NCBI RefSeq assembly: GCF_937616625.2
Contig: NC_065570.1
Coordinates: 40,617,665 to 40,681,664, forward strand
Length of the DNA stretch: 64,000 bases
Direction: 5' to 3'
Source of the DNA: Mercurialis annua
Taxonomy: Eukaryota; Streptophyta; Magnoliopsida; Malpighiales; Euphorbiaceae
The translations under genes and the position numbers were made by a program. Below are positions 39,401 through 51,461 of this stretch, piece by piece. Every line of letters begins with the position of its first letter. Position 1 is the stretch's first letter. Under the pieces are notes generated by a model. That model was not told where the DNA came from and made no database searches. It worked only from the letters and a program-made list of their open reading frames with translations.

Positions 39401-40888
39401 CCATGGGTCTCCGCCCAACCTCAGAAATATGGGACAAACTGCCCGAAGATTTGCGACTCAACGCGTCAGCTACCACATTAGCCTTACCCGGATAGTACTG
39501 AATAGTACAATCGTAGTCTTTCAGTAACTCCAACCATCTCCGCTGTCTCAGATTCAGCTCACGCTGATAAAAAATGTACTTCAGACTCTTATGATCAATG
39601 AAGATCTCGCAAGTCGCACCGTACAAATAGTGCCTTCAAATCTTGAGAGCAAAGACCACAGCTTCTAACTCCAGATCATGAGTAGAATAATTCACCTCAT
39701 GCTTCTTCAGCTAGCGAGAAGCATAGGCAATCACCTTACCATGTTGCATCAGAATGCAACCCAAACCGATACGAGAAGCATCACAATACACAGTGAACCC
39801 CTCGATGCCAGATGGCAAAGCCAACACAGGAGCTGTAGTCAAAATCTCTTTAAGCTTCTCAAAGCTCGCCTCGCACTTGTCAGTCCACTCAAACTTAACA
39901 CCTTTATGTGTCAGTTTAGTCATCGGTGCAGATATTCTGGAGAAATCCTGCACGAACCGACGATAGTAGCCAGCTAACCCCAGAAAACTTCTGATCTCAG
40001 TAACTGACCTCGGCCTCTGCCAATCCATAACTGCCTCAATCTTTGTCGGATCAACCTTGATCCCATCCTTTGACACCACGTGTCCTATGAAAGTAACTTG
40101 ATCCAGCCAGAATTCGCAATTCGAGAACTTAGCATATAGGTGGTGCTCACGCAAAGCCTACAGTATCGTTCTCAAGTGGAAAGCATGCTCCTCCTCACTC
40201 CGAGAATAAATCAGTATGTCATCAATAAACACAATAACGAACTGATCCAGAAACGGCTTGAATACCCGGTTCATCATATCCATAAACGCTGCTGGTGCGT
40301 TAGTTAACCCAAAAGACATGACCAGAAACTCGAAATGCCCATAACGCGTTCTGAAAGCAGTCTTAGGCACATCGACGTCTCGAATCCGAAGTTGATGATA
40401 CCCGAATCTCAAGTCAATCTTCGAAAAGCACTTAGCACCCTCCAACTGGTCGAACAAATCATCAATGCGAGGAAGAGGATACCGGTTCTTGATAGTAACC
40501 TTGTTCAGCTGTCTGTAGTCAATACACAACCGAAATGACCCATCCTTCTTCTTGACAAACAACACAGGAGCACCCCACGGAGAAGTACTCGGTCTGATAA
40601 AACCATTATCCAGCAATTCCTGTAACTGTTCCTTCAACTCTTTCAGCTCTGCAGGAGCCATCCGATACGGAGGTATCGAAATAGGAGCTGTTCTAGGAGC
40701 AACATCGATACAGAACTCAATGTCACGATCGGGTGGTAATCCAGGCAACTCCTCTGGAAGCACGTCAGTGAACTCATTCACTATCGGAACACTATGCACA
40801 TCACCACTGTCACCCTCTAAATCGCGAACCACCGCTAAGAAAGCATGGCAACCCTTGCCCATCATACGCTTGGCCTTGATTGTCGAAA
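39400..40888 (-). pseudogene. Element 3 reverse transcriptase and RNase H, with nonsense codons
   Basis: A 282-codon frame (40158-41006) covers the RT fingers and palm: [24 protein letters not shown], and the active site [10 protein letters not shown], intact. Single nonsense codons then interrupt it: TAG after LRTIL (near 40160), TAG after AYASR (near 39712) and TGA after KI in KIWRHY (near 39640). RNase H keeps VYCDAS and [15 protein letters not shown]. Compared with Element 2, these stops are simple C-to-T or G-to-A changes of CAG or TGG codons. Confidence 0.88.
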
Positions 40889-42787
40889 TTAGATTCTTAG
40901 GTGCTTCTGTCTTCTCCCCTTGGAAGGAAAAAGGCATATCACCAGGAATCCCAACACAACCGACTTCCCTCGACAGTCGATAGAAGCAAAATGGCGTGAA
41001 AGCCAATCCATCCCCAAGATGACATCAAAAGATAACACGTCAAGCATAATCAAATCAGCCCTAAGATCTCTACCATGTATAATCACAGAACAAGACGGAT
41101 AAACCATGTTCACCACAACACAGTCAGACAAAGGCGTAGATACAGATAAAGGATCTAACCACCTAGATGGTGTCACACCCAACTTAGCAGCAAAACTCGA
41201 AGAAACAAAAGAGTGTGTTGCACCCGCATCAAATAAGACCAAGGCATCTACAAATGAAATGGGAATAGTACCTTGCACCACGGCGTTTGATGCACGAGCA
41301 TCCTGAGGAGTCAAAGCAAATACTCTGGCCTGACCATGTCCCTGCTGCGGTGCCTGAGAAAAACTATAACTACTAGAGCTTCTACCACCGTTCCCATGGC
41401 CACCAAAACCACGCCCTCCTGAACCACGGCCCCGCTGCCCACCAAACAAAGCGTCAGGTTGAGAATACCCTGCCAAAGGAGTGAAAACGGGTCTCTGCAG
41501 CTGAAAGAACGGCTGAGCAACACTAGCCGACGACATCTGCTGTCCAGATGCCGGACACTCCCTAGAAAAGTGACCCTGCTGGCCACAAGCATAGCAACTA
41601 CCTGGTGCCACTATGCACTGTCCCGAATGTCTGCGCCTACAGTTCTGACAAAACGAGACGCTAGAAGTACCACTGTAACAGCGACCGGATCCACGACTAC
41701 TCCCACTGTAACCAGAACTGTGAGAATACGGCTGATACCCTTTTCGAAGACCCCCTTTCTGACTCTTGTACTGGGAAGGCTTGAACTGATAGCTGCTGCT
41801 ACCACCCTGCCGCCCACTACTCTGAACAACACTGCTCGCCTTCTTTGTGTCAGTCATCTTCCCAAAGTGTATTAAATTTGCATTTATCCAACGGGCACTG
41901 TCCACTACAGCAGAAAATTCCTTGGTCGTCTCAGTCAGAAGACTAATAAAGTCAGCACCTAGACCCTTCACGTACCTGTCGTTCACCCTCTGCTGTTCAG
42001 TCTGCAGATCTGGGGCAAAGCGACTCAGTCTCACAAACTCAGTAGTATACTCATGTACCGATCTGTCTCCTATCTTCAGAATCAGCAATCTGTCTCTGAA
42101 ACCCTCTGTCACTAAAAATGGTAGATAAAATTCCTTGAATTGAGTCACAAAATCCGCCCAAGTAATAGTAGCCATAACTGCGCGAATCTCCCTGCGAAAC
42201 CAGTCATTTGCAGCACCCTTCAAGGACATCTCCACTAGCATAACGGTCTGTCTCTCAAAAGCCTGTAGTCTTTGAGCATTCCGCTCAACCTCCTCCAGAA
42301 AGTCTAGGGCGTCGCCGTCGCCCGCAAACTCAGTCGGCTTCAGCCTTAAATAAGTCAACACCAAGTCCGTGTCAGTGATTCCAGCACCACCAATCGCAAC
42401 ACCACCAGCCTGTGGTACCTGTTGCTGCACAATCTGTCCCAGCATAGCATACTGGTTGTGCATGGCGATCTGTCCCGCCTGTAGTTGCACTTGGTTATTC
42501 TGGAGTGCAGTGATCCCAACTAAAAACGTCGTGAAGTCAAACGGATCAATAGGAGCTTGTGGTACACCTGGTGCCTGAACGCCTGCACCACCACGTCCCC
42601 TACCTCTGCCTCCAGCAGCCTGACCTCTGCCACCCCAACCTCTACCGGCTCGGCCTCTACTAGCTGGAACTCCACCTGCACGTCCCCTGCCAACTTGAAC
42701 CTCTGGTTCATGCTAGTCAACCTCAATTGACATAGCGTCATCAGCTTCAGCCTCAGCATGGGCTGCAGCACGCCTATGAGTATTCAT
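40889..42787 (-). pseudogene. Element 3 Gag-protease, nearly intact
   Basis: The start chosen is the ATG at 42785-42787 (MNTHRRAAAHAEAEADD). A TAG near 42715 replaces the CAG of VDQHEP; after it the same frame stays open for 533 codons (42490-40889). In order: capsid-like domain (GDALDFLEEVERNAQRL, ANDWFRREIR), serine- and glycine-rich linker, CCHC knuckle (CYACGQQGHFSREC, about 41555-41600), and protease with VLFDAGATHSFVS (about 41200-41245) and [12 protein letters not shown] missing A near 40951 (CCCAACACAACC versus CCCAAACACAACC in Element 2) throws the frame just before RT. Gag and protease are fused in one frame, as usual in this lineage. Confidence 0.88.
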
Positions 42788-43128
42788 TCCTAAGAATGAA
42801 ACAAATAAATCTCAAACAATGCCCACATGGCAACACCTAGTGTAAAATTTAAATAGCTCACAAATCAACAATTTATCCAGAGTAATAACGATAACATTCC
42901 AAAGTAAAGCAAAAATTTCGCAAAGTAAAACATCAATAACACATAAGACCGACCCAAACATTCCTAAAGGTGAAGGTAGAAAGTTTTGAAAAAAAATGAT
43001 GACGTTTCAAAAGACAAAACTTGAATCCTAATTCCGCAGTAGATCCTATGACACAACAGTAACACTTAACATGCCTTAAAGCGATAAACACGCAACATGC
43101 AAAAATTTGGCCTTAGTTCGAAACTAAA

Positions 43129-43140
43129 GCTCTGATACCA
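43129..43140 (-). other. Primer-binding site of Element 3
   Basis: The minus strand reads TGGTATCAGAGC four bases inside the 5' LTR, a match to the initiator tRNA-Met primer. Confidence 0.9.
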
Positions 43141-43144
43141 ACTT

Positions 43145-46100
43145 TGTCACGACCCAATTTTGTGAATCGTGATCGGCGCTAGGGTATGGGTATGGTTGTA
43201 CCAAAACCCGTAGTAAGCCTCGCGGAAATCAAATACACATTTAAACTTGCAGAAAATTGCTCGGGGGCAACCGAGACTTCAACCTAAGTCTAGCAATTTA
43301 TATTACAGTTCTAATATAAATAAATTAAATATCTTAAATGTTCAACAACATGCCTTATATATAACAATATCGTAATCCAGAGTAATTATGCCAAATATAA
43401 ATAATCGAATATATCGACAATCCCAAAGTGTAATATCAAATGTAATAAATAAACTAGTTCTACTGCGGTCTAAGAGTTTGAAAACATAAACTAGTTTAAT
43501 AACATAAAAACCTCCGAGGAACCAAAAGAATCGGAGTGGACCAGCTTTCAAATAATAAACCTGGAAAATTTGGGAAAACAACGGGGTCAGATATACTGAG
43601 ATGAGTTCGCAATACTATTTACATTTATTAATATTAAACCCCTTAAATCAAAACAGTTTATACTAATATTGTATTATTATGGAAAACAATATTGAAATGA
43701 TCCCAGCGTAAGTATGACATAGCATACTGATAAACCCAGAGTAGACGGGAACATATCCTCGTCATATACCAGCGTAAGTAAGACTTTAGTCTGCCGATCC
43801 CAGAGTACTTACCGGTGCACACAGTCTCGATACAAGCCTATCGAGCAACTCGTTTCAATCCAGATCCATAATCCGTAAAAACAGTTCAAAAGCATTTATA
43901 ATATTAAAATATGATGCGGTACTTAATAAAGCGGTAAATAGCACTACAAACTCACTGCTTGCTTATCCACGTGATCTTGGCAAACAGCTAACCCTGCGTA
44001 GACTCCGAAGCACGAGCAGTCGACGGGTCTAAAATAATAAATAGGTTAATATCCAAACGACCCCTAACTCTAAGATTACTAGACACCACGTAGGACTAGC
44101 ACAATTGAATAACCAGATAAATCACCGAGAAACATAATTCTCAAATAAACTATAATGTCGTAATTAAATCAAGACTATTGAGTTCGCACTTAAATCCGAT
44201 CCGCAAAATATTATTAAAATAACATTTAAATGATAAATAAAATTCATTCCTCAAATAGTGGGTAAGCCGAGTTTTTCAAAACTACCAAGCTAAACCCACA
44301 TGTCGGTAACCCAAGTCCAAACCGACCCAACTGATATTCCAGGATTATAAACCACAGTTAATAATTAATATTAAATAAAATATTAATCGATATTAAATTA
44401 GAACTCAATAGCTTGAAATCCAAATAATTAAATTATCGGCAAAATATCTCCTTAAATAAATAAATAGAAGGCTAAATTACAAATTTGGCTAAATTGTCAC
44501 GCTAAACCAAATTTTTCAAAAATTTAAATATTAGATGAATTATCAAATTCCCTTTTTATCAAATAAATAATTTAAATCCAATTCGTTTAAATTATAATAA
44601 GATTAGTATATACTCTAGATTTTAAAATAATTATACCCAAAGTAATTTAAAATATTATAAACAATTATATTATTAAATTTCCAAGATATTATTCGAATTA
44701 AACCCGTAGATTACAATTAAAATTTAATTAATAAATATCAAATATAATTAGTTAACAAATTAACCTAAGTAGCTAATTTATTTCACTCATAATAAATTAG
44801 TGATCAAAAGATCCTTTTAGCCCAAATTAATTCCAACCAAGCCAATCATGCATAGCCACCTACACCTTCTTCTCCAATTCATAACTCAAGCAATCCCATC
44901 ATTCAACAATCAGCAGAAACCGAACACCCTAACTCCAAGCTATGAATTCAAAGTAAAATCTCACAACCATTTCCTCTACAATCTATTGTTCTAGCAATCA
45001 TTAATCATCTACTTAAACAATCAAGAAGAATCCAAAATAAGGGATTATAAATCAAATTTTTTTAGAACTCACGAAGAACAGAAATTAAAAGAGAAATCCA
45101 TCGTTTTGAATTTAATGATCCCAAAGATCCAAATACAGGAGTCTACAACCTTTATGTGCCATAATTAAAACCTAAAAAGAACAAAATCATAGCTAATAGC
45201 CTTAATGAGTTCGGCAGAAACAATCAAACAAATAGAACCAAATAGCACGTGAAAAACGATGAAACAACATCGATTGTTACGGGTTCGTTTACGTATCGTT
45301 TGATGAACGAAAGATGTAGAAACGTAGATGCGTGAGTCTACTTTCACGGGAAACAAACGGAATTGATTTCGACCTCCGAACGTCTGTGGAATAAATTAAA
45401 TTTCAGAGAGGTTGATTAAACTTAAAACAGAAATTTCCAGAAAACGGTAAAACGGCGGCGATTGGTACGGGTTCGTTTACATACCGTTTGACGAAATAAA
45501 AATTGGAATTTGTAGATACGCGAGTCTTCTATCTCTGGAAGGAAGAGGAACCTATTTCGGTTCTTAAACGAGAGAGCAATCAGTGATGAACGGAGATGTC
45601 GCTTTTGAACAAAAATTGAAATTTGAAACAAACTTACCGATTATTTTTCACCAATTTGGAGGCAATTATTAGCGATTTCTCTCAAGGAAAAACGAGGAAG
45701 ATGGCGGCTAGGTTTAGTATGAAGTGTGGTGAGTATTTTTAATTTGGAGAGCGTTTTAAAAACGCGAACGGATTGAGAGCAATCAGGGGGCGAAACTGCC
45801 CCCCTGGATTCCCGCCGCAGGTCTCAAACGAGACCTGCTGAGTTTGAAAAGGTCTCGTACGAGACCTGCTAAAAACAACGCAGGTCTCGTACGAGACCTA
45901 CATTTCCTGTACGAGATCAGGTCTCGTTTGAACCTGGTTCAACGAGACCTTGTCCAACCAATTCTGGTTGGACTGAAACCCAACCCGGATTAATTTATTT
46001 ATTTTTTTATATATATTTTCAAAACCCGGAATTTAATTAACCCCTTTCGAAACCCGGACTAGAATTAAACCATTTTCGAATCCAATCACAAAACAAGTTT

Positions 46101-46171
46101 AAATTTCATAAACTACTAAAATATTACCAGTACTCGCAACTTAAATTTTTAAAATTTTACGGGATATTACA
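43145..46171 (-). repeat. 5' LTR of Element 3
   Basis: Full 3,027-bp LTR from TGTCACGACC to GGGATATTACA. It shares the first ~100 bp (GGGTATGGGTATGGTTGTACC, CTCGGGGGCAACCGAG) with Elements 1 and 2 but diverges afterwards, so it is a different subfamily. Confidence 0.92.
45815..45975 (-). promoter_or_regulatory. Palindrome cluster in Element 3 5' LTR
   Basis: Dyads of the GGTCTCGTACGAGACC type are centred at 45827.5, 45858.5, 45890.5 and weakly 45910.5, giving spacings of 31, 32 and 20. One 20-bp dyad unit present in the other LTR is absent. The rest of the layout, including CCAACCA...TGGTTGG, is kept. Confidence 0.68.
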
Positions 46172-47897
46172 ATATAAGAACAATTCTTATTCTATAGCTA
46201 ATTCTAACGACCAAAACATAACGTTTAATAAATAAATGTAACTCGTCGTACTCGTATCAATTTTTTTTATAAAATCTTAAAACATCCTTCTTATTACCTT
46301 TAGTAAAAATCAAAAATCATATTTGATTAGTTAAAGACAAACCAATTATTATAGCTTAATAACCAGCTCCTTATTAATACTCATTTTCATTGTTAACTTA
46401 ACCTTTTTAACCTTTAAACCCAACCAACTTAAATAGCCAACTTTCAATGACTCGTTTTATTTTGTTTACTCTTGAAACGATGTTTCAAATGATTTTAAAC
46501 TCGTCTCGTTAATAAACTATAGCAATAGTATTTTGAAAATATACTTTCATTTTTAAGTTTTTAAACTTGATTTTTAATACATTTCCAATAATTTTTTAAC
46601 ATACTTTTAATCATATTTTTCAAATTCCGGAAATTGCATTTTGGACTCGGACACGCACACACCAGCCTTGCACGGCTTCCTGAGCACACCAGAATCCTCT
46701 CTTTACGTTGCAGCGGTTGCTGGATATTGCAGCAGTAAACTGCTGCATTCTGCCGCAGTTTACTGTTATTCTTGAACATAGTCGGTCCCCGTTCCACATC
46801 GGTTAAATAAACTCCAAAAAATATTCGATTCGATGTTCCAAACCCCCTGAAAACATCTCTGAAGAAAAGATTCTAAACCTATCAAAAGTCCACCTTAAAA
46901 CACCTAAAAATTCACTTTAAAATTAATGGAAAATATCAATTGAACTTGTTCTTTATATGTATCAAATATCTAATCTTTAGACACCAATTTCCACCCTATT
47001 TTCAGATTTCTTACCTCCAAAACAATAACTCAAACCATAGCTTCAAACTCTAATGTTTAAAATATAAAATTCTTTCTTTAAACTCAACAAAATCAACTAA
47101 AATCATAGCCGAAGACAAAACAGAATACGTTATCTTAACTGCATGTGAGTTAGATTTGTAACCGAGCTTGAATTCATGAAATTGGTTGTCGGAATCTAAA
47201 GATATGCTCACCACCATACAAGTCGCTCATGAAAACAAGAAGAAATGTTGAAGTTGATGACGGTGGTGGCGGGATTTATAACACCTAGGTTGGGGTTTTG
47301 ATTTCTTTACGTCAAATGGTGAATATGGGTAAGTAGAGGTGATGAATGTGTATTAATAGCTTTGGAAAAAGTCTATTTTAACTCAAGCATTAATACTCTT
47401 TTAACTCAAATCTTTACTTATCATTCAAATCAATCCAAAACGATTTCGCAAATTTACGAAATTTTGATGATAATTTCTTAAAAATAAATAACAGACTTTG
47501 CCATATTATTTATTAACTCGAGACCTATATTTTATTTATTTTTCTTCCGATAATTAAGGTCCTATTTAATTGCATTTAATAAAATTATATATGTCAAAAT
47601 TCCATGGAATTTAATCATAGCTCCTTAAATTATTTTACGAAACTTGGCATAAAATTTATTAGCTCGGGGACTTTTCATTTATTTTATTTTAATTTATTGA
47701 CCTTTCTTTAGTCCCGTTCAAATCCAATTTAATGAATAATAATTTTCAACTTAAATTATTATTTTACGATAATTTAAATATACTCGCTTTGGCCAATATC
47801 TAACTTATATTAACTTAATTTAACATCATTGACCTAAATTTCACAGTTAACCCACGTGCCACTGTACTTAGTACTTTAAAAAGTACGGGGTATTACA
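46172..47897 (-). repeat. Outer LTR-F, piece 4 of 4
   Basis: Last part of LTR-F, starting ATATAAGAACAATTC and running to AAAGTACGGGGTATTACA. It is followed directly by TTCTTCCCCCTTATA, which on the minus strand is a purine tract. LTR-F is therefore the left-hand LTR of a further minus-strand element whose body lies to the right. A small perfect dyad, GCAGCAGT-AA-ACTGCTGC, lies near 46729-46746. No ORF is meaningful here. Confidence 0.7.
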
Positions 47898-50160
47898 TTC
47901 TTCCCCCTTATAGAATTGTGTCCTTGAATATTCATAATTACAACAATACTCTTAGCCATCAATTATTACACTCTAGCAATTATCACATCTCCTTATAAAA
48001 CTTAAACTCCTACTTTTTACCCTGTTGTTACCTGGATTATAAGGTTTTTACAAATTCGTCTGCTACGAAAATCATATACTATCACCTTTGCAATCCATCG
48101 CGTTTTAGAAGTTCATCACGTCGTCATTCCTTAGCTGTTTTCTACTTACTTTATGGTACCAAAGTTCCTTACTTGCGTTACCCAAATTACTTACTTGAAG
48201 TAATTGCTCATTTATGATACTACTTATCTCGATCCTTTCTTTACTATAGGCCATTTAACCATATAATCAATCATCTTCACTTGCCTTGACCTTATGATAA
48301 TCGTCTTATCGTTACATCCCTTTTTGTGATATTTAATTTCACCCTAGCTGATCGTAAACAAATAATACGTCCTCACTACTTGTCGTTAAACTTGCTATGT
48401 TGACTTGTCACTATCATGATTTTTATATCACGAGTTAAATTTTTCATGAATCAAATCAAATCTTTATTTTTCATGAATCAAATCAAATCTTTGTTTTTCC
48501 CATACCATTACTGACATGTTTTTCTTATCCAATTATCTTAATGTATGTCTAATCTATCTTTATCTTTGAGAAGTCTCACATTCCTCACGTGTAGTGATTT
48601 GACCTTTTGAATCCAATCACAACGAAACATCAGCTTAGTTAAACCCCTTACGTGTAATGATCTCAATATCTAGTTATAATTCTCTTAATCTTACTCTAAA
48701 ATGTACATTTAGCAAAATTCTTATAAATCTCATGTATCCCCGTTTACTTCTATATCAAATTGTTTGATTAGACCATTAGAATATTCTTATAACGTTTTTC
48801 GCTTCTTCGTTGTTTTCACAGGTGTTCCCAAACGTGTGAAGTCTAACTTAGTTTTATATGCGATACTCCTTTTTCATTTAAGGGTATACCTTTAACTTCC
48901 AATTTTTGAGTAGTCTAATCTTTTTAATAACACGAGTGCCCACTTTATTACTTCGACCCGTCTCGCGGTGTACTGTTGTTCCAGCTTGTTTCCTGAATAG
49001 CTCTTGCATTTGTAAGCTATAGTTTTCATTAGCTATTCAATTATCTAACAACTACTTACTTTAACTTGGTCTGTTTCTTCAATCTTTTATACTCCCGTAT
49101 CGTTCATTGAGTCAACGATGTTGAGATCCTCGAACGGTCTCGTCCTGATTCCTGGTAATGTTTTTCAATTCCAAGATGCATAAAATTTAGCGAATTAAAT
49201 TTGATTATCCCTCTATTGATGTTTCTTGATTTATACCTTAATGATATTCCACCTCGATAGCTTCGGAGAATTATTCCATAATTTATATTTCGTTATCGTA
49301 GGTCCCCTTTAGAAGAAATTTCCATGGATACGTTTGTTTACGACTTGTCCTTGTCATAATTCCCTAAACAATTTCTTACCTCTTTGTCACATTTACTGAC
49401 TATATCTCTCTTTTAATATTCACCACTTAATCTTCACAATTTCGTTCATTTTCTTCATCGTATACTTCTTTAATGTCATCTTTCATTTCAATTTCCATTA
49501 TCGCAATTCTAGTCGTTGATAATAATCTTAGACGTTGATTTCCTTGCATTACTTTAATGTTCAATGCGTAATTCTCACTTATGTTGATGAGATGTATCCG
49601 TTACCAACATCTGTTCTATCAGTAAGACTAATCTCAACATCTTTAAAAATGTACTGATGACCTCATTCGCTTACAGATACTTAAATTCAAGCATAAACTA
49701 TGACATTTACTTAAAACATTCTAATTCACTTGCGTGAAGGTCTATTACAAATCTTGTAGTCGACATTTCCCAGAATCATCGAATCTTAAGAAATTATCAA
49801 TTTCTTCCTTTGCACTAATACTCCTACATCTATTGCCTTAATCTTTTCGTCTGTCTCTTAAGATTTCCTGGATCTTAAAACAGACATCATTCTAACCAGG
49901 AAAGCTTGACCTTATTTTGTCAATCTCTCAAAAGTTAAAGCACTGGTCATTAACATTTCTCATGTTCTTTATTCTTTATCGAATAAATTTATTGACCATT
50001 AGCAACTTTGGGAATAATCCATGATATATATACATGAATAATTCGTGTATGGTTCCTATATACTTCTTAACTACAGTCGAAGTACTTGTTAACTTCAATG
50101 ATGTACAATGTCGAACTCATTAAGTCGTGCATTGATAAAAACATCTTCGTTTTTGCTTTG
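47898..50160. other. Decayed internal region, no coding capacity
   Basis: Starts with the polypurine tract of LTR-F (47898-47912). After it come about 2.2 kb of AT-rich sequence in which I find no open frame of 60 codons on either strand and no recognisable domain. By position it should be the 3' untranslated part, or a fully eroded pol end, of the element that owns LTR-F. Nothing more can be supported. Confidence 0.4.
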
Positions 50161-50842
50161 AAATCGACATACTTCGTATCGCGGCTAATGTCCGTATAAC
50201 ATAGTCTTGGTTTTGATAACGTAATCGTTATTACTCATTTTTCCTTTCTTTATGCTACTCCCCTGGCGTAGATCTACTTGTTGTTAATAGATCAATAAGA
50301 GTATTGTTCCGATAGATATCTCTTCTATAGAGTTCATTAATTGATTGTCGTGTTTCTGTTTTATGTCTGGTTTATCTCTTAGGGAGAAGATAGGCGTAGA
50401 GACCGTCTTGTCCGGGCTAGGATGGATGTTCCTGGGTGTCCTGGCCGAGTCCCTACTGATGGGCAAGATGCTTCTTCTGGTATAGTTCCTGGTATTCTTA
50501 GTAAGATGTTGTAGATGACTGCTCGTTACCGTGGTGCATAGGGATAGGTGCACGACTCGGTTCCTATTGTTTATATACTGCACTCGTTTGTGCCTGCTAA
50601 CTGTACCCATGTAAGTGTTGTTCACTATGTTTGTACTTTTGTTTTGGCTGGGATTCTTGTCTGTTTATCTGAGTGATTGATTTTCTGTTCTATAGGTGCC
50701 GGTGTCTCAAGCCATTTAACTGGGTGAGATCAGTTGTACATTGTATCTGCACAAATGGGGTAAAATGGAAATATGCAATATAATCTATCCTATTAGCATG
50801 CATGAATGTAATTCTAGCCTTGACTGCTCTCTGGTTTCATAT
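50160..50842 (+). other. Exon-like remnant left of the Tat element
   Basis: A CTCTTAG-type acceptor near 50380 precedes an open stretch (GGAGAAGATAGGCGTAGAG on) of about 45 codons ending at TAG, and a second acceptor-like TTCTGTTCTATAG ends near 50696. The sequence is less AT-rich than its left neighbour. I cannot name a product. It may belong with the RGG-rich remnant on the other side of the Tat element. Confidence 0.25.
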
Positions 50843-51393
50843 TGTGATAACAAGACAAATAGACCAAACTCAACAAGAGACAGTCCACAAATATAATCGA
50901 ACAACGACATAAATACCGAACCGAGACACATCGAATCGAGCAGACAGGCAAACCCGAAGCAAGCCAAATCACATAAAGCTCAGAGAAAAGGCCTAAATCG
51001 GACTCACCAAATTAATCACATCTCGGATTCACCGAGCACAACCACTCTGGACACCCTGAACAAATTTGTCAGAACGTACCCTGACAATCCAGACAAACTT
51101 CTGCACAGACAAAGAGAATGAGGTCAGACTTGTCGGCCCAAACAAAGAGAAACAAAGACATAGTGTAAAAGGCTAAAGAAAGTAGGTGAAAAGGTTAATT
51201 CTCTTGTTCTCTCAACTCTTAACTCACTTTCACTTCTTATTCTTTCTCTCACTAAAACATCTATTGACTAGACCGTCGGAGTGGTTTGCCGGAATCCCTT
51301 TCCGGCATCCTTCTTACGGTTGTGTTGTGCCTTTCAGGTACGATCTTGAATGACCCGTTGATCAGAGTGTCGCCACCATCCCACAAGTTATCA
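50843..51393 (+). repeat. 5' LTR of the Tat element
   Basis: The 551-bp LTR starts TGTGATAACAAG and ends CAAGTTATCA, so TGATAAC and GTTATCA form a 7-bp terminal inverted repeat. The partner at 60755-61308 is about 94% identical. Confidence 0.93.
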
Positions 51394-51395
51394 TT

Positions 51396-51413
51396 TGGCG
51401 CCGTCTGTGGGAA
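51396..51413 (+). other. Primer-binding site of the Tat element
   Basis: TGGCGCCGTCTGTGGGAA begins two bases after the LTR. This kind of primer site is characteristic of the Athila/Tat branch and differs from the tRNA-Met site of Elements 1-3. Confidence 0.85.
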
Positions 51414-51461
51414 TGAAAGTAAGAAAGTTTCCCCCTTTCTATCCTATCGGAGGGCGGTTGG

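Larger units (their letters stand above)
36197..46171 (-). mobile_element. Element 3: chromoviral (Tekay/Del-type) Ty3/gypsy retrotransposon, 3' LTR truncated
   Basis: Minus-strand element: 5' LTR 43145-46171 (3,027 bp), primer-binding site 43129-43140 (TGGTATCAGAGC), coding region 42787 down to 37917, polypurine tract from 37798, and a shortened 3' LTR 36197-37797. ATATA flanks both sides (36192-36196 and 46172-46176), and joining the flanks restores LTR-F. The 3' LTR lacks its last ~1.46 kb in element orientation. The coding region is the most complete of the three, with a 533-codon gag-protease frame and a 282-codon RT frame, but has stops and single-base shifts. Confidence 0.88.
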
